Shown: piece after piece, positions 10,035 to 17,928 of the stretch
How the letters are laid out: each line of letters opens with the position of its first letter
How positions within the stretch are numbered: the first letter of the stretch is position 1
From: Wocania arenilitoris
GTDB lineage: Bacteria; Bacteroidota; Bacteroidia; Flavobacteriales; Flavobacteriaceae
Direction of reading: 5' to 3'
Assembly: GCF_021728535.1 (NCBI RefSeq)
Contig: NZ_JAKKDU010000021.1
Span: 1 to 38,634, forward strand
DNA length: 38,634 bases
The notes under the pieces: generated by a model
Databases searched by the model: none
What the model was told of the DNA's origin: nothing
Seen by the model: the letters and a program-made list of their open reading frames with translations, nothing else
Made by a program: the position numbers and the translations under genes

Positions 10035-10753
10035 CAATTAAGTGTATTATTATTGACGATGAGCCTTTAGCCATAAGCGTTATAGAGAATCATTTAAAAA
10101 ATTTCGATAATATTGAAGTTGTAGAAACCTTTAGCAACCCATTAAAAGCATTTGGTGTTTTACAACAAGAAAAAATAGATCTTGTTTTTTTAGACATTAA
10201 TATGCCTCAAATGACTGGCTTTACCTTTATTGAAAATTTAAACTTTAAACCATTAATAGTAATAACCACTGCTTATAGAGAATATGCTGTAAAAAGTTTT
10301 GAGTTAGATGTGCTTGATTATTTAGTAAAACCAATACCGTTTAATCGGTTTTTAAAAACAATAAATAAAGTATATCAGCAAATATATGCTAATGCAAATT
10401 CTGGAGACATGAGTTTAAACCAAGAACCTCATATTTTTTTAAAGGTTGATAAAAAGTTAGTTAAAGTTAACCTCAATGATATTTTGTTTATTGAAAGTTT
10501 AAAAGATTACATTAAAATAGCTACAACACTAGGCGATTATGTAGTACACAAATCGCTTACAGCTATTTCTGAAGAGTTACCACAATCAAATTTTATACGT
10601 GTACATCGTTCATATAATATTTCAATAAATAAAATTGTTGCTTTAGAAGGCAATACTATTGAAATTGCTGGTAGAAGAATCCCTATTGGAAGAAACTATT
10701 TAAAGCAAACCAAAGAACGCATATTTAATATTAAAGAAGACAAGCAAATCTAG
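10031..10753 (+). CDS. LytTR-family response regulator
   Basis: A 240-residue response regulator paired with the kinase just upstream, sharing 4 bases with it. The receiver domain (about 1-120) has the acidic pair Asp9-Asp10 (IIIDDEPLA), phospho-acceptor Asp55 (LVFLDINMPQ), the TTAYREYAVKSF switch segment and the conserved lysine in DYLVKPI. A LytTR DNA-binding domain fills about 135-235 (ILFIESLKDYIKIAT, FIRVHRSYNISINKI, RRIPIGRNYL). LytTR proteins bind spaced direct repeats upstream of their targets. The target is not visible here, but the susC leader repeats at 434-468 are a candidate. Confidence 0.95.
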   Translation: MTIKCIIIDDEPLAISVIENHLKNFDNIEVVETFSNPLKAFGVLQQEKIDLVFLDINMPQMTGFTFIENLNFKPLIVITTAYREYAVKSFELDVLDYLVKPIPFNRFLKTINKVYQQIYANANSGDMSLNQEPHIFLKVDKKLVKVNLNDILFIESLKDYIKIATTLGDYVVHKSLTAISEELPQSNFIRVHRSYNISINKIVALEGNTIEIAGRRIPIGRNYLKQTKERIFNIKEDKQI

Positions 10754-10810
10754 TTTTTGGACGATTTAATATTTAAGTCTCTTTTTTTAAACCAGATAAA
10801 ATATTAAAAA

Positions 10811-11908
10811 ATGGAAATAAAACAAAGAATTGTATCTGTAGATATTCTTAGAGGATTTACCATTTTAGTAATGGTTTTAGTTAACACTCCAGGAACTTGG
10901 AGTAAAGTTTACACACCATTACTTCATGCAGATTGGCATGGGCTAACTCCAACAGATTTAGTGTTTCCGTTTTTTTTATTTATTGTTGGTATTTCAATTT
11001 CGTTTGCTTACAAAAACAAACCTAAAATTTGGCCAACCTATAAAAAAATTGTCATTCGTAGTTTAAAACTTATTGGTCTTGGGTTGTTTTTAGCTTTATT
11101 TTTACCCTATTTCCCATTTGTAAAAGACTTTGAAGCTTTAAGATTTCCTGGTGTTTTGCAACGTATTGGTGTTGTATTTTTAATATCTTCTATTTTATTT
11201 ATAAACTTCAATTGGAAAACTTTACTAACAATTAGTATATTCATTTTAATTGGTTATTGGCTGTTTTTAGGTTTTATACCACTACCCAATGGAAGTTTAC
11301 CAACTTTTGATAGAGCACCTAATAATTGGGCAAATTATATAGATTTAAAAGTTTTAGGAAAGCATATGTGGAAAGCAGACTATGATCCTGAGGGTGTTTT
11401 AAGCACATTACCTGCAATTGCAACCTGTATTTGTGGAATTTTGGTTGGTGGTATTTTATCCAACAAAAACATTAATAAGTTAATTTATTTGCTAATTACT
11501 GCTATATCGTTATTAGTCTGTGGCTATATTTTAAGCATATGGTTTCCTATTAATAAAGCCATTTGGAGCAGTAGCTTTGTATTAGTAACGAGCGGTTGGG
11601 CAACTTTAATTTTATCTATTATTTACTGCCTTACAGATGTGCTAAATTGGAAATTTGGTAGTATTTTTAAGTATGTTGGTTATAATGCTATAATAATTTA
11701 CTTTTTATCCAGTTTTATATCTAAATGTTTTTATTTAATAAAAGTCAATCCGCAACAAAGTATTCACTCTTGGCTATACAACAACATATTTGTTCAATCT
11801 TTTTTAGCCGATAAATTATCATCTCTTCTTTATGCATTAACTGTAGTATCTTTCTATTTATTTCTAGGATATATACTCTATAAGAAAAAGATATTTATCA
11901 AGGTTTAA
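10811..11908 (+). CDS. NagX-like DUF5009/HGSNAT-type membrane acyltransferase
   Basis: A 365-residue polytopic membrane protein with about ten hydrophobic helices. The N-terminus (RIVSVDILRGFTILVMVLVN, then HADWHGLTPTDLVFPFFLF) is the signature of the DUF5009/heparan-alpha-glucosaminide N-acetyltransferase-like family, called NagX in bacterial amino-sugar loci. The conserved His in HADWHG is the likely catalytic or acetyl-carrying residue by analogy with lysosomal HGSNAT. Other family segments are FPGVLQRIGVVFL and DPEGVLSTLPAIATCICG. It would transfer acetyl groups across the inner membrane to amino sugars, or act in sugar uptake; the exact bacterial function is not settled. It lies 57 bases after the response regulator on the same strand and may be the last gene of that unit. 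Confidence 0.85.
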   Translation: MEIKQRIVSVDILRGFTILVMVLVNTPGTWSKVYTPLLHADWHGLTPTDLVFPFFLFIVGISISFAYKNKPKIWPTYKKIVIRSLKLIGLGLFLALFLPYFPFVKDFEALRFPGVLQRIGVVFLISSILFINFNWKTLLTISIFILIGYWLFLGFIPLPNGSLPTFDRAPNNWANYIDLKVLGKHMWKADYDPEGVLSTLPAIATCICGILVGGILSNKNINKLIYLLITAISLLVCGYILSIWFPINKAIWSSSFVLVTSGWATLILSIIYCLTDVLNWKFGSIFKYVGYNAIIIYFLSSFISKCFYLIKVNPQQSIHSWLYNNIFVQSFLADKLSSLLYALTVVSFYLFLGYILYKKKIFIKV

Positions 11909-11924
11909 ACACCTTACTTACTTA

Positions 11925-12048
11925 GAAATAACTGTAAAAGAAAACGCTTTTTTCCTTTCTGCCTCAATAGAATAAGAAACCGTAACTAAGGCTATGCTTT
12001 ATTTTTTGTACAAATAAAAAAATCATTATTTTCTTTTACAGTTATTTC
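11925..12048. repeat. Perfect 20-bp inverted repeat between convergent genes
   Basis: GAAATAACTGTAAAAGAAAA at 11925-11944 has its exact reverse complement at 12029-12048, with 84 bases between the arms. Outside the arms the symmetry continues imperfectly (CTTACTTA on the left, AAATAAG on the right). The interior has a smaller possible pairing, GCCT (11961-11964) with AGGC (11989-11992). It fills most of the gap between the NagX-like gene and the convergent gene at 12064-12510. It could act as a bidirectional terminator, but a loop this long is unusual. A miniature inverted-repeat element is the alternative, although no clear target duplication is seen. Confidence 0.75.
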
Positions 12049-12063
12049 AAATAAGAAATAGTA

Positions 12064-12510
12064 TTATTTATTTCTTTTAAAAATATAACGTGTTATGAAA
12101 ATACCCTGATTATCACCTTTACCAGCACTTTCTACAGCACTAGTTACAAAAGCAAGCTCCCAACCTTCTTCAATCATAGTATTAATTTTAGAAGTTATTA
12201 TAGCATCATTTGCAGCTATGTTTTGAAAACGAATGCCACCAAGATTAAAGAAGTTTAATAGCTTAGTTTCATCAAAACCTTTAACTCTTATTTCTCCACG
12301 TTTAGATTTGTTTCGTGTATTATCCTCTTCTGTTTGGGTACTCGTGTACTCTTTGTAATCTTTCTCTTCGTTGGCGCTAATAATTCTAGAACGCCCTAAA
12401 CCACTAGGAACAATAGATTCTACACTAGTTACAACTTTGTACTCTACTTGAGCACTTGCATCAATAAATGCAAAAAGGCCAATAGCCAAAACAATAAGTA
12501 ATTTTTTCAT
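12064..12510 (-). CDS. Small secreted protein of unknown function, DUF4177-like
   Basis: A 148-residue protein with a clear signal peptide (MKKLLIVLAIGLFAFIDASA, cleaved before QVEYKV), so it is periplasmic or secreted. The mature part starts with EYKVVTSVES and ends with MIEEGWELAFVTSAVES and ITRYIFKRNK. The pattern EYKVV, then GWEL, then FKR resembles small DUF4177-type proteins, but the middle, rich in charged residues and threonine, has no counterpart I recognise. It is a single gene, convergent with the NagX-like gene and divergent from rsgA. No function can be assigned. Confidence 0.75.
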   Translation of the reverse strand: MKKLLIVLAIGLFAFIDASAQVEYKVVTSVESIVPSGLGRSRIISANEEKDYKEYTSTQTEEDNTRNKSKRGEIRVKGFDETKLLNFFNLGGIRFQNIAANDAIITSKINTMIEEGWELAFVTSAVESAGKGDNQGIFITRYIFKRNK

Positions 12511-12585
12511 GTTGTTTGTTTTTGTAATAATTAATAATTTACAAGTTTAACTAATATCTATGCCAAATAAAATATTTATTAGTTT

Positions 12586-12593
12586 TACTTTTG
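12586..12593 (+). promoter_or_regulatory. -7 promoter element of rsgA
   Basis: TACTTTTG matches the Bacteroidota -7 consensus TAnnTTTG and ends 8 bases before the rsgA ATG at 12602. It lies inside the longer open frame that begins at 12560, which argues for the downstream start and a near-leaderless mRNA. No clear -33 TTG is present. Confidence 0.55.
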
Positions 12594-12601
12594 AAAAATA
12601 T

Positions 12602-13552
12602 ATGACAGGACGCGTTTATAAATCTACAGGCAGCTGGTACACCGTTAAAACCGAATTAGGTGAGACTTACGAATGCCGTATAAAAGGGAAATTTCGCATA
12701 AAAGGAATAAAAAGTACTAACCCTATTGCTGTGGGCGATGTTGTAGATTTTGAGTTGGAAACTGATAATGACCAAGATTCAGGGGTTATTTACAATATTC
12801 ACGAAAGAGCCAATTATATTGTTAGGAAATCTGTAAACCTATCTAAACAAACCCATATTATTTCTGCAAATATCGATCAGGTGTTTTTAATGATTACTAT
12901 TAATAATCCACCAACATTAACCAGTTTTATAGATCGGTTTTTAGTAACTGCCGAGGCGTATTCTATAAAACCCATTTTACTTTTTAATAAGATAGATACT
13001 TATGATGAAGCTACGTTAAATGAAGTAAAGTACTTCGCTCACATTTACAGAAAAATCGGGTATGAATGTATAGGAATATCTGCTACTACAGGAAAAAACG
13101 TTGATAAAGTAAAAGCTGCAATGCAAGGTAAAGTAAATGTTTTTTCTGGGCATTCAGGTGTTGGTAAATCCACACTTATCAATGTTATTGAACCTTCGCT
13201 AAATATCAAAACTAAAGAAATTTCAACGCAGCATATGCAAGGACAGCATACTACCACTTTTGCAGAAATGTTCGATTTAAGTTTTGATGCTAAAATTATA
13301 GATACACCCGGAATAAAAGGTTTTGGTGTTGTAGATATGGATAAAGAAGAAGTTGGCGATTATTTTCCTGAGATATTTAAATTAAAGCAAGCGTGCAAAT
13401 TCAATAATTGTTTACACACTAAAGAGCCAAATTGTGCAGTTAAAAAAGCGCTGGATGATGATGAAATAGCATTTTCGCGCTACCGCAGTTATTTGCAAAT
13501 TATTGAAGGTGAAGATGTACACTACAGAACCGATATTTGGGATAAAGAGTAA
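12602..13552 (+). CDS. rsgA: Ribosome small-subunit-dependent GTPase RsgA
   Basis: A 316-residue circularly permuted GTPase that assists late 30S subunit maturation. An N-terminal OB fold (TGRVYKSTGSWYTVKTELGE) is followed by the GTPase motifs in permuted order: G4 LLFNKID, G1 GHSGVGKST (about 183-191), then the switch region with QHTTTFAEM and G3 IDTPGIKGFG. The C-terminal zinc-binding segment has the Cys/Cys/His/Cys pattern in ACKFNNCLHTKEPNCAV. The frame is open from an ATG at 12560, but MTGRVYKSTG is the conserved beginning and a -7 promoter element sits just before it, so 12602 is preferred. It is followed by a repeat-rich intergenic stretch. Confidence 0.95.
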   Translation: MTGRVYKSTGSWYTVKTELGETYECRIKGKFRIKGIKSTNPIAVGDVVDFELETDNDQDSGVIYNIHERANYIVRKSVNLSKQTHIISANIDQVFLMITINNPPTLTSFIDRFLVTAEAYSIKPILLFNKIDTYDEATLNEVKYFAHIYRKIGYECIGISATTGKNVDKVKAAMQGKVNVFSGHSGVGKSTLINVIEPSLNIKTKEISTQHMQGQHTTTFAEMFDLSFDAKIIDTPGIKGFGVVDMDKEEVGDYFPEIFKLKQACKFNNCLHTKEPNCAVKKALDDDEIAFSRYRSYLQIIEGEDVHYRTDIWDKE

Positions 13553-13574
13553 ATTAGTTTAATCGAAAAGAATT

Positions 13575-13724
13575 CCCGTATGCTTGCATCGGGGTTTCCG
13601 CTGAAATTGTCATTCCCGTGAAAACGGGAATCTAAATAATAGAATTTTGTTTTTGACTATAAGGTCAAAATGTGTTACATTGAGCTTGTCGAAATGAAAC
13701 TAGCGAAACCTGTGCTGAGCGCAG
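13575..13724. repeat. Cluster of REP-like intergenic hairpins
   Basis: Four small hairpins sit one after another between rsgA and the sialidase gene. CCCG-T-ATGC/GCATCGGG spans 13575-13593. ATTCCCGT (13612-13619) pairs with ACGGGAAT (13624-13631). TTTTGAC (13651-13657) pairs with GTCAAAA (13664-13670). CTGTGC (13710-13715) pairs with GCGCAG (13719-13724) with one wobble. The ATTCCCG hairpin, and the stretch around CATTGAGCTTGTCGAAATG and CTGAGCGCAGTCGAAG, look like dispersed intergenic repeats common in Flavobacteriaceae (from memory). A degenerate copy of the ATTCCC unit occurs at 23724-23748. Confidence 0.65.
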
Positions 13725-13791
13725 TCGAAGCATACCATGTGAATAGTTGGTTTCAAGAAATTCTTTATTTAAATTTTAAAATCTATTCTTG

Positions 13792-14949
13792 ATGAGATAC
13801 TTTGTATTTATAATGAGTTGTTTACTATTTCTGAATTGTAACAATAAAAAATCGAATATTTCAACTGAAAAAAAAGAAGTAAAACCTCAAGAACCGTCTG
13901 TATTCAACACCTTATTTAAAAATGGTGATCATGGCTATGCCTGTTATAGAATACCTGCAATTGTTACCACCAATAACGGAACAGTTTTAGCGTTTAGTGA
14001 AGCTCGAAAAAAAGGATGTTCAGATACTGGCGACATTGATTTAGTAATGAAAAAATCTTCTGATAATGGTATAACGTGGAGTAATCTTAAAATTATTTGG
14101 GATGATAAAGCTAATTTTTGTGGTAATCCAGCTCCTGTAGTTGATAGAGAAACAGGCACTATTCATTTACTTTCAACATGGAACAATGGTAATGATCATG
14201 AATCAGAAATTATTAACGAAACAAGTATTGAAACCAGATTAGTATATCATTTAAAATCAACAGATGATGGAGTAACATGGTCTGAACCTAAAAATATTAC
14301 TGAAAGCACAAAAGAAGATGATTGGACATGGTATGCAACAGGTCCAGTTCATGGTATTCAGCTTGAAAAAGGGGTGCATAAAGGGCGATTAGTAATCCCT
14401 TGCGATCATATTGAAAAGGATTCAAAAAAGTACTATTCGCATGCTATTTACTCTGATGATCATGGGGAAACTTGGAAACTGGGAGAGAGTACACCAGCAG
14501 ATCAAGTCAATGAGTGTACAGTTGCCGAATTAACAAATGGAGATTTACTACTTAATATGCGTAATTACGATAGAAAGGCAACCAAAGCAAGACAAATAGC
14601 CATAAGTAAAGATGGAGGAGTAACTTGGATTAATCAAAAATTTGATATTGAATTGCCAGAACCAAGGTGCCAAGGTGCGCTATTATCTATTAAAAACAAC
14701 AATAAAAATGTGTTATTATTTACAAATCCTGCCGATTCTTTAGCTAGAGTTAATATGACGCTTTCAGTAAGTTTTGATGATGGTTTAAATTGGGATAAAA
14801 AGCTATCTATTTATAAATCTCATTCGGCTTATTCAGACCTTACCGAGTTAAAAAACGAGAATATTTTAGTGTTATATGAGGCTGGTATAAGTGGTGCTTA
14901 TGAAGGGATACACTACAAAATTATTGATAAAAATCTTATTTTTAATTAA
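13792..14949 (+). CDS. Exo-alpha-sialidase lipoprotein (GH33-type)
   Basis: A 385-residue sialidase that would release terminal sialic acid or a related nonulosonate from glycans. The N-terminus is a lipoprotein signal (RYFVFIMSCLLFLNC, Cys16), placing it in an outer or inner membrane leaflet. The family's RIP motif occurs as CYRIPAIVTT, followed by FSEARKKGCSDTGDIDLVMK. Five Asp boxes are visible: SSDNGITW, STDDGVTW, SDDHGETW, SKDGGVTW and SFDDGLNW. These mark a six-bladed propeller. The ATG at 13792 is preferred to the TTG directly before it. The dtd gene starts 13 bases downstream on the same strand. The SusC/SusD block and NagX-like gene about 2 kb upstream fit a sialylated or amino-sugar substrate, but rsgA and the minus-strand gene separate them. 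Confidence 0.92.
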   Translation: MRYFVFIMSCLLFLNCNNKKSNISTEKKEVKPQEPSVFNTLFKNGDHGYACYRIPAIVTTNNGTVLAFSEARKKGCSDTGDIDLVMKKSSDNGITWSNLKIIWDDKANFCGNPAPVVDRETGTIHLLSTWNNGNDHESEIINETSIETRLVYHLKSTDDGVTWSEPKNITESTKEDDWTWYATGPVHGIQLEKGVHKGRLVIPCDHIEKDSKKYYSHAIYSDDHGETWKLGESTPADQVNECTVAELTNGDLLLNMRNYDRKATKARQIAISKDGGVTWINQKFDIELPEPRCQGALLSIKNNNKNVLLFTNPADSLARVNMTLSVSFDDGLNWDKKLSIYKSHSAYSDLTELKNENILVLYEAGISGAYEGIHYKIIDKNLIFN

Positions 14950-14962
14950 GGGTTGTTAGTAA

Positions 14963-15415
14963 ATGAAAGTAGTCATTCAACGTGTAATAAAAGCAAGTGT
15001 AACCATAAAAGGTAAAAAAGTTGCTTCAATTGAAAGCGGTTTTTTAATATTACTTGGTATTATAAATGAAGATACTCAAAGCGATATCAATTGGCTTTCA
15101 AATAAAATAGTAAATCTTCGAATTTTTGGAGACGAAAATGGTGTAATGAATCATTCTCTTTCAGATTTTAAGGGCGATGTTATTGTGGTAAGCCAATTTA
15201 CTTTGCACGCATTAACTAAAAAAGGAAATAGACCAAGTTATATTAAAGCAGCAAAACCAGATGTTGCTATTCCGTTGTATAAAGCCTTTGTTGATCAGTT
15301 AGAATCAGATTTAGGTAAACCAATTCAAACTGGTGAGTTTGGAGCCGACATGAAAGTAGAATTAATAAACGATGGACCAGTAACCATTATAATCGATTCT
15401 AAAAATAAAGTCTAG
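14963..15415 (+). CDS. dtd: D-aminoacyl-tRNA deacylase
   Basis: A 150-residue cytoplasmic enzyme that hydrolyses D-aminoacyl-tRNAs (and Gly-tRNA-Ala), protecting translation from D-amino acids. It starts with the family's MKVVIQRV strand and has the active-site motif SQFTLHA with the following KKGNRPSY loop. The C-terminal cross-subunit motif reads NDGPVTI, where the usual form is NxGPVT. Length is standard. Its stop codon directly abuts the TTG start of the next gene, so the two are probably translated together. Confidence 0.96.
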   Translation: MKVVIQRVIKASVTIKGKKVASIESGFLILLGIINEDTQSDINWLSNKIVNLRIFGDENGVMNHSLSDFKGDVIVVSQFTLHALTKKGNRPSYIKAAKPDVAIPLYKAFVDQLESDLGKPIQTGEFGADMKVELINDGPVTIIIDSKNKV

Positions 15416-15949
15416 TTGGCGTCGATTTTCGGACATAGTGCTGTTGGTTTTACTTTAGCAAAACTTATTGATAAAAAGAATGGTAGATTATTGCTGTTCC
15501 TTGCTATTTTCTCAACCATATTGCCAGATTTTGATGTAATAGGTTTTAAATTTGGTATATCTTATTCACATGTATTAGGTCATAGAGGTTTTACACATTC
15601 AATTGTTTTTGCAGTTTTATGGACACTCATTTTAATATTTACACTAGGCAGAAAAAACAAACTAATTTGGTTTTTAGTTATATTTTTGTCTACAATGTCT
15701 CATGGTATATTGCATGCAATGACGAGTGGAGGCGAAGGCGTTGGATTCCTAATTCCGTTTAATAACATTAGATATTTTTTTCCTTTTAGAGAAATAGTAG
15801 TATCTCCACTTGGGCTGAAAAACTTTTTTTCAGAATGGGGCACCCAAGTTATTTTAAGTGAAATAAAATATGTGATTCTCCCTTGTTTTTTTATATTAGC
15901 CGTAAGAATTTTAATTAAAAAGGTAAAGAAAACATTTCTTAAAATATGA
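15416..15949 (+). CDS. DUF457/YdjM-type membrane-bound metal-dependent hydrolase
   Basis: A 177-residue inner-membrane protein with about four to five hydrophobic segments. The conserved histidine and aspartate motifs of the DUF457 (YdjM) family are present: GHSAVGFTLAKL near the start, TILPDFDVIGF, and HVLGHRGFTHSIVF. These residues probably bind a metal near the membrane surface. The substrate is unknown; relatives are annotated as putative metal-dependent hydrolases. The start is TTG, immediately after the dtd stop codon. No internal ATG comes before the first conserved motif, so TTG is well supported. Confidence 0.85.
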   Translation: MASIFGHSAVGFTLAKLIDKKNGRLLLFLAIFSTILPDFDVIGFKFGISYSHVLGHRGFTHSIVFAVLWTLILIFTLGRKNKLIWFLVIFLSTMSHGILHAMTSGGEGVGFLIPFNNIRYFFPFREIVVSPLGLKNFFSEWGTQVILSEIKYVILPCFFILAVRILIKKVKKTFLKI

Positions 15950-15981
15950 TTTCCCTCATATAAATAAAGGTTTTATTCCTT

Positions 15982-15989
15982 TAGATTTG
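15982..15989 (+). promoter_or_regulatory. -7 promoter element of the DUF3857 operon
   Basis: TAGATTTG matches TAnnTTTG. Its final TTG is also the first possible start codon of the downstream frame, so that TTG is unlikely to be translated; the ATG at 16017 is the better start. No -33 TTG is evident. Confidence 0.5.
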
Positions 15990-16016
15990 CTTTTTTATTT
16001 TGTTAAAAACCAATCA

Positions 16017-17924
16017 ATGGTGTTAAAACCTATAGTTAATATTATGTTGCTATTAGCAACGCTTACCGCTTTTTCGCAAGACGATTTATATTCCAGTTTA
16101 ACAATTCCAGATGACTTAAAAAAAGGAGCCAATGCAGTTGTAAGGCTAAATGAGATGCATGTTGTGATAGAATCCCAAAATAAAATATTAATATCACTCG
16201 ATAGAGTTGTTACTGTTTTTAATGAAAAGGGGAATCAACACCTTCAAGCTGGAGTTGGTTATGATAATCATATAAAGGTAAAAAAAATTGAAGCTGTTAT
16301 TTTTGATGAAAATGGAGAAGTGCTAAAGAAAAAAAAGAAAAGAGACTTTATTGATTATAGTGCCGTAGATGGAGGAACACTTTATTCTGATTCTAGAGTT
16401 TTGTTTTTAGGCTATACACCAATTAATTATCCATATACAGTAAAGTTTAGTTATGAAGTTGAATCAGTAAATACTGCAGCTATTCCAACTTGGAGACCAA
16501 TTAATAGTTACTTTTTAAGTGTTGAAAAAGATAGTTTTATTTTAAATGATCAAGCTAATCTAGGTTTAAGATCTAAAGAAATAAGTTTTGATGAATTTCA
16601 AGTTAAAAAGTCCACTTCAAGTAATACGCTAAGCTATACTATCTCAAATGTACCACCAATAAAACCAGAAGATTTAAGTCCTAGTTTAAATAGTATTACA
16701 CCTTATGCAATGGTTGCAGTAGAAAAATTTCATTTTAATGGAGTAGATGGACATGCAAAAAACTGGAATGAGTTTGGTAATTGGATTAGAAACTCGCTTT
16801 TAAAGGGTAGAAATGAGGTAACTGAAAAAACGAAACAGCAAATTTTAGATTTAGTAAAAGGTATAGATAACCCCATTGAAAAAGCAAAAAAAGTTTATGA
16901 GTTTGTACAAAACAATACAAGATACATTAGTGTTCAAGTTGGTATTGGTGGTGTACAGCCTATAGCAGCTTTAGAAGTTGATAATTTAAAGTATGGCGAT
17001 TGTAAGGGCTTAACTAATTATACGCAATCACTTCTTAGTATTGCTGGAGTAAAATCGTATTACACAGTAGTAGAAGCCGGAAAGGAAATAATAGACTTTG
17101 ATACTGATTTTGCGTCTTTAGAACAAGGGAATCATATTATTTTAGGAATTCCTAATAACGACGAAATGATATGGTTAGATTGTACAAGTCAAATACATCC
17201 TTTCGGATTTATTGGCGATTTTACAGATGATAGAAAAGTATTGGTCATAAAACAAGATTATAGTGAAATTTTAAAAACTATCAATTATCCCGATAGTATC
17301 AATTATCAATTTACTAAAGCAGATATTAAATTAAGTGTTGATGGAAGTATAAACTCAGAAGTTACAATTAAAACTAAAGGTGTACAATATGATAATAGAT
17401 TTTATATTGAAAGAAAATCTAAGAAAGATATTGATGAATATTATAAAGAGTATTGGGGTAATGTTAATAATTTAGAAATAAATGATTATTCTTTTGAGAA
17501 CGATAAAGAAGATGTTGAATTTACTGAAAAGATAAAATCTCGTGCTCAAAACTATGGTTCTATAAACGGAGATAGACTCATTTTTGCTCCAAATGCTTTC
17601 AATAAAAATTCATTTATACCTAACAGATACCGTAATCGTAAATTACCAGTTGAGATACAAAGAGGATATTTAGATGAAGATAGTTTTAGTTACACAATTC
17701 CAAATGAATATGTGATTGAATCACTTCCAGAAAATGTTTCAATAAAAAATAAATTTGGAGAATATTTTATTGAATTTATACAAGATGGTAATAAAATACT
17801 CTACAATAGGAAGTTAAAGATTTTAAAAGGGAAATACCCTAAATTAGAGTATGATTTATATAGAAATTTTAGAAAAAAAATTTCGAAAATGGATAACTAT
17901 AAAATAATATTAAAAAAACTATAG
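16017..17924 (+). CDS. DUF3857 and transglutaminase-like protein, intact triad
   Basis: A 635-residue exported protein with a signal-like N-terminus (VNIMLLLATLTAFSQ). A DUF3857 beta-domain covers about residues 40-215. It is followed by a transglutaminase-like cysteine-peptidase fold at about 280-390. The catalytic triad is complete: Cys329 in KYGDCKGL, His373 in GNHIIL, and Asp388 in MIWLDCTSQ. A C-terminal beta-rich segment follows (VEIQRGYLDEDSFSYTIP). Proteins of this build are widespread in the Bacteroidota periplasm, and their substrate is not known. The start at 16017 is chosen because the earlier TTG lies in the promoter element. A paralogue follows after 4 bases. Confidence 0.88.
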   Translation: MVLKPIVNIMLLLATLTAFSQDDLYSSLTIPDDLKKGANAVVRLNEMHVVIESQNKILISLDRVVTVFNEKGNQHLQAGVGYDNHIKVKKIEAVIFDENGEVLKKKKKRDFIDYSAVDGGTLYSDSRVLFLGYTPINYPYTVKFSYEVESVNTAAIPTWRPINSYFLSVEKDSFILNDQANLGLRSKEISFDEFQVKKSTSSNTLSYTISNVPPIKPEDLSPSLNSITPYAMVAVEKFHFNGVDGHAKNWNEFGNWIRNSLLKGRNEVTEKTKQQILDLVKGIDNPIEKAKKVYEFVQNNTRYISVQVGIGGVQPIAALEVDNLKYGDCKGLTNYTQSLLSIAGVKSYYTVVEAGKEIIDFDTDFASLEQGNHIILGIPNNDEMIWLDCTSQIHPFGFIGDFTDDRKVLVIKQDYSEILKTINYPDSINYQFTKADIKLSVDGSINSEVTIKTKGVQYDNRFYIERKSKKDIDEYYKEYWGNVNNLEINDYSFENDKEDVEFTEKIKSRAQNYGSINGDRLIFAPNAFNKNSFIPNRYRNRKLPVEIQRGYLDEDSFSYTIPNEYVIESLPENVSIKNKFGEYFIEFIQDGNKILYNRKLKILKGKYPKLEYDLYRNFRKKISKMDNYKIILKKL

Positions 17925-17928
17925 AGTT

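Noticed and set aside
12560-12601. An extended N-terminus for RsgA from an earlier ATG
   Set aside because: The extra 14 residues are not family-like and overlap a -7 promoter element, so the start at 12602 is preferred.
12064-14949. Counting the sialidase gene as part of the SusC/SusD operon
   Set aside because: A minus-strand gene, rsgA and a hairpin cluster separate them, so only a loose functional link can be suggested.
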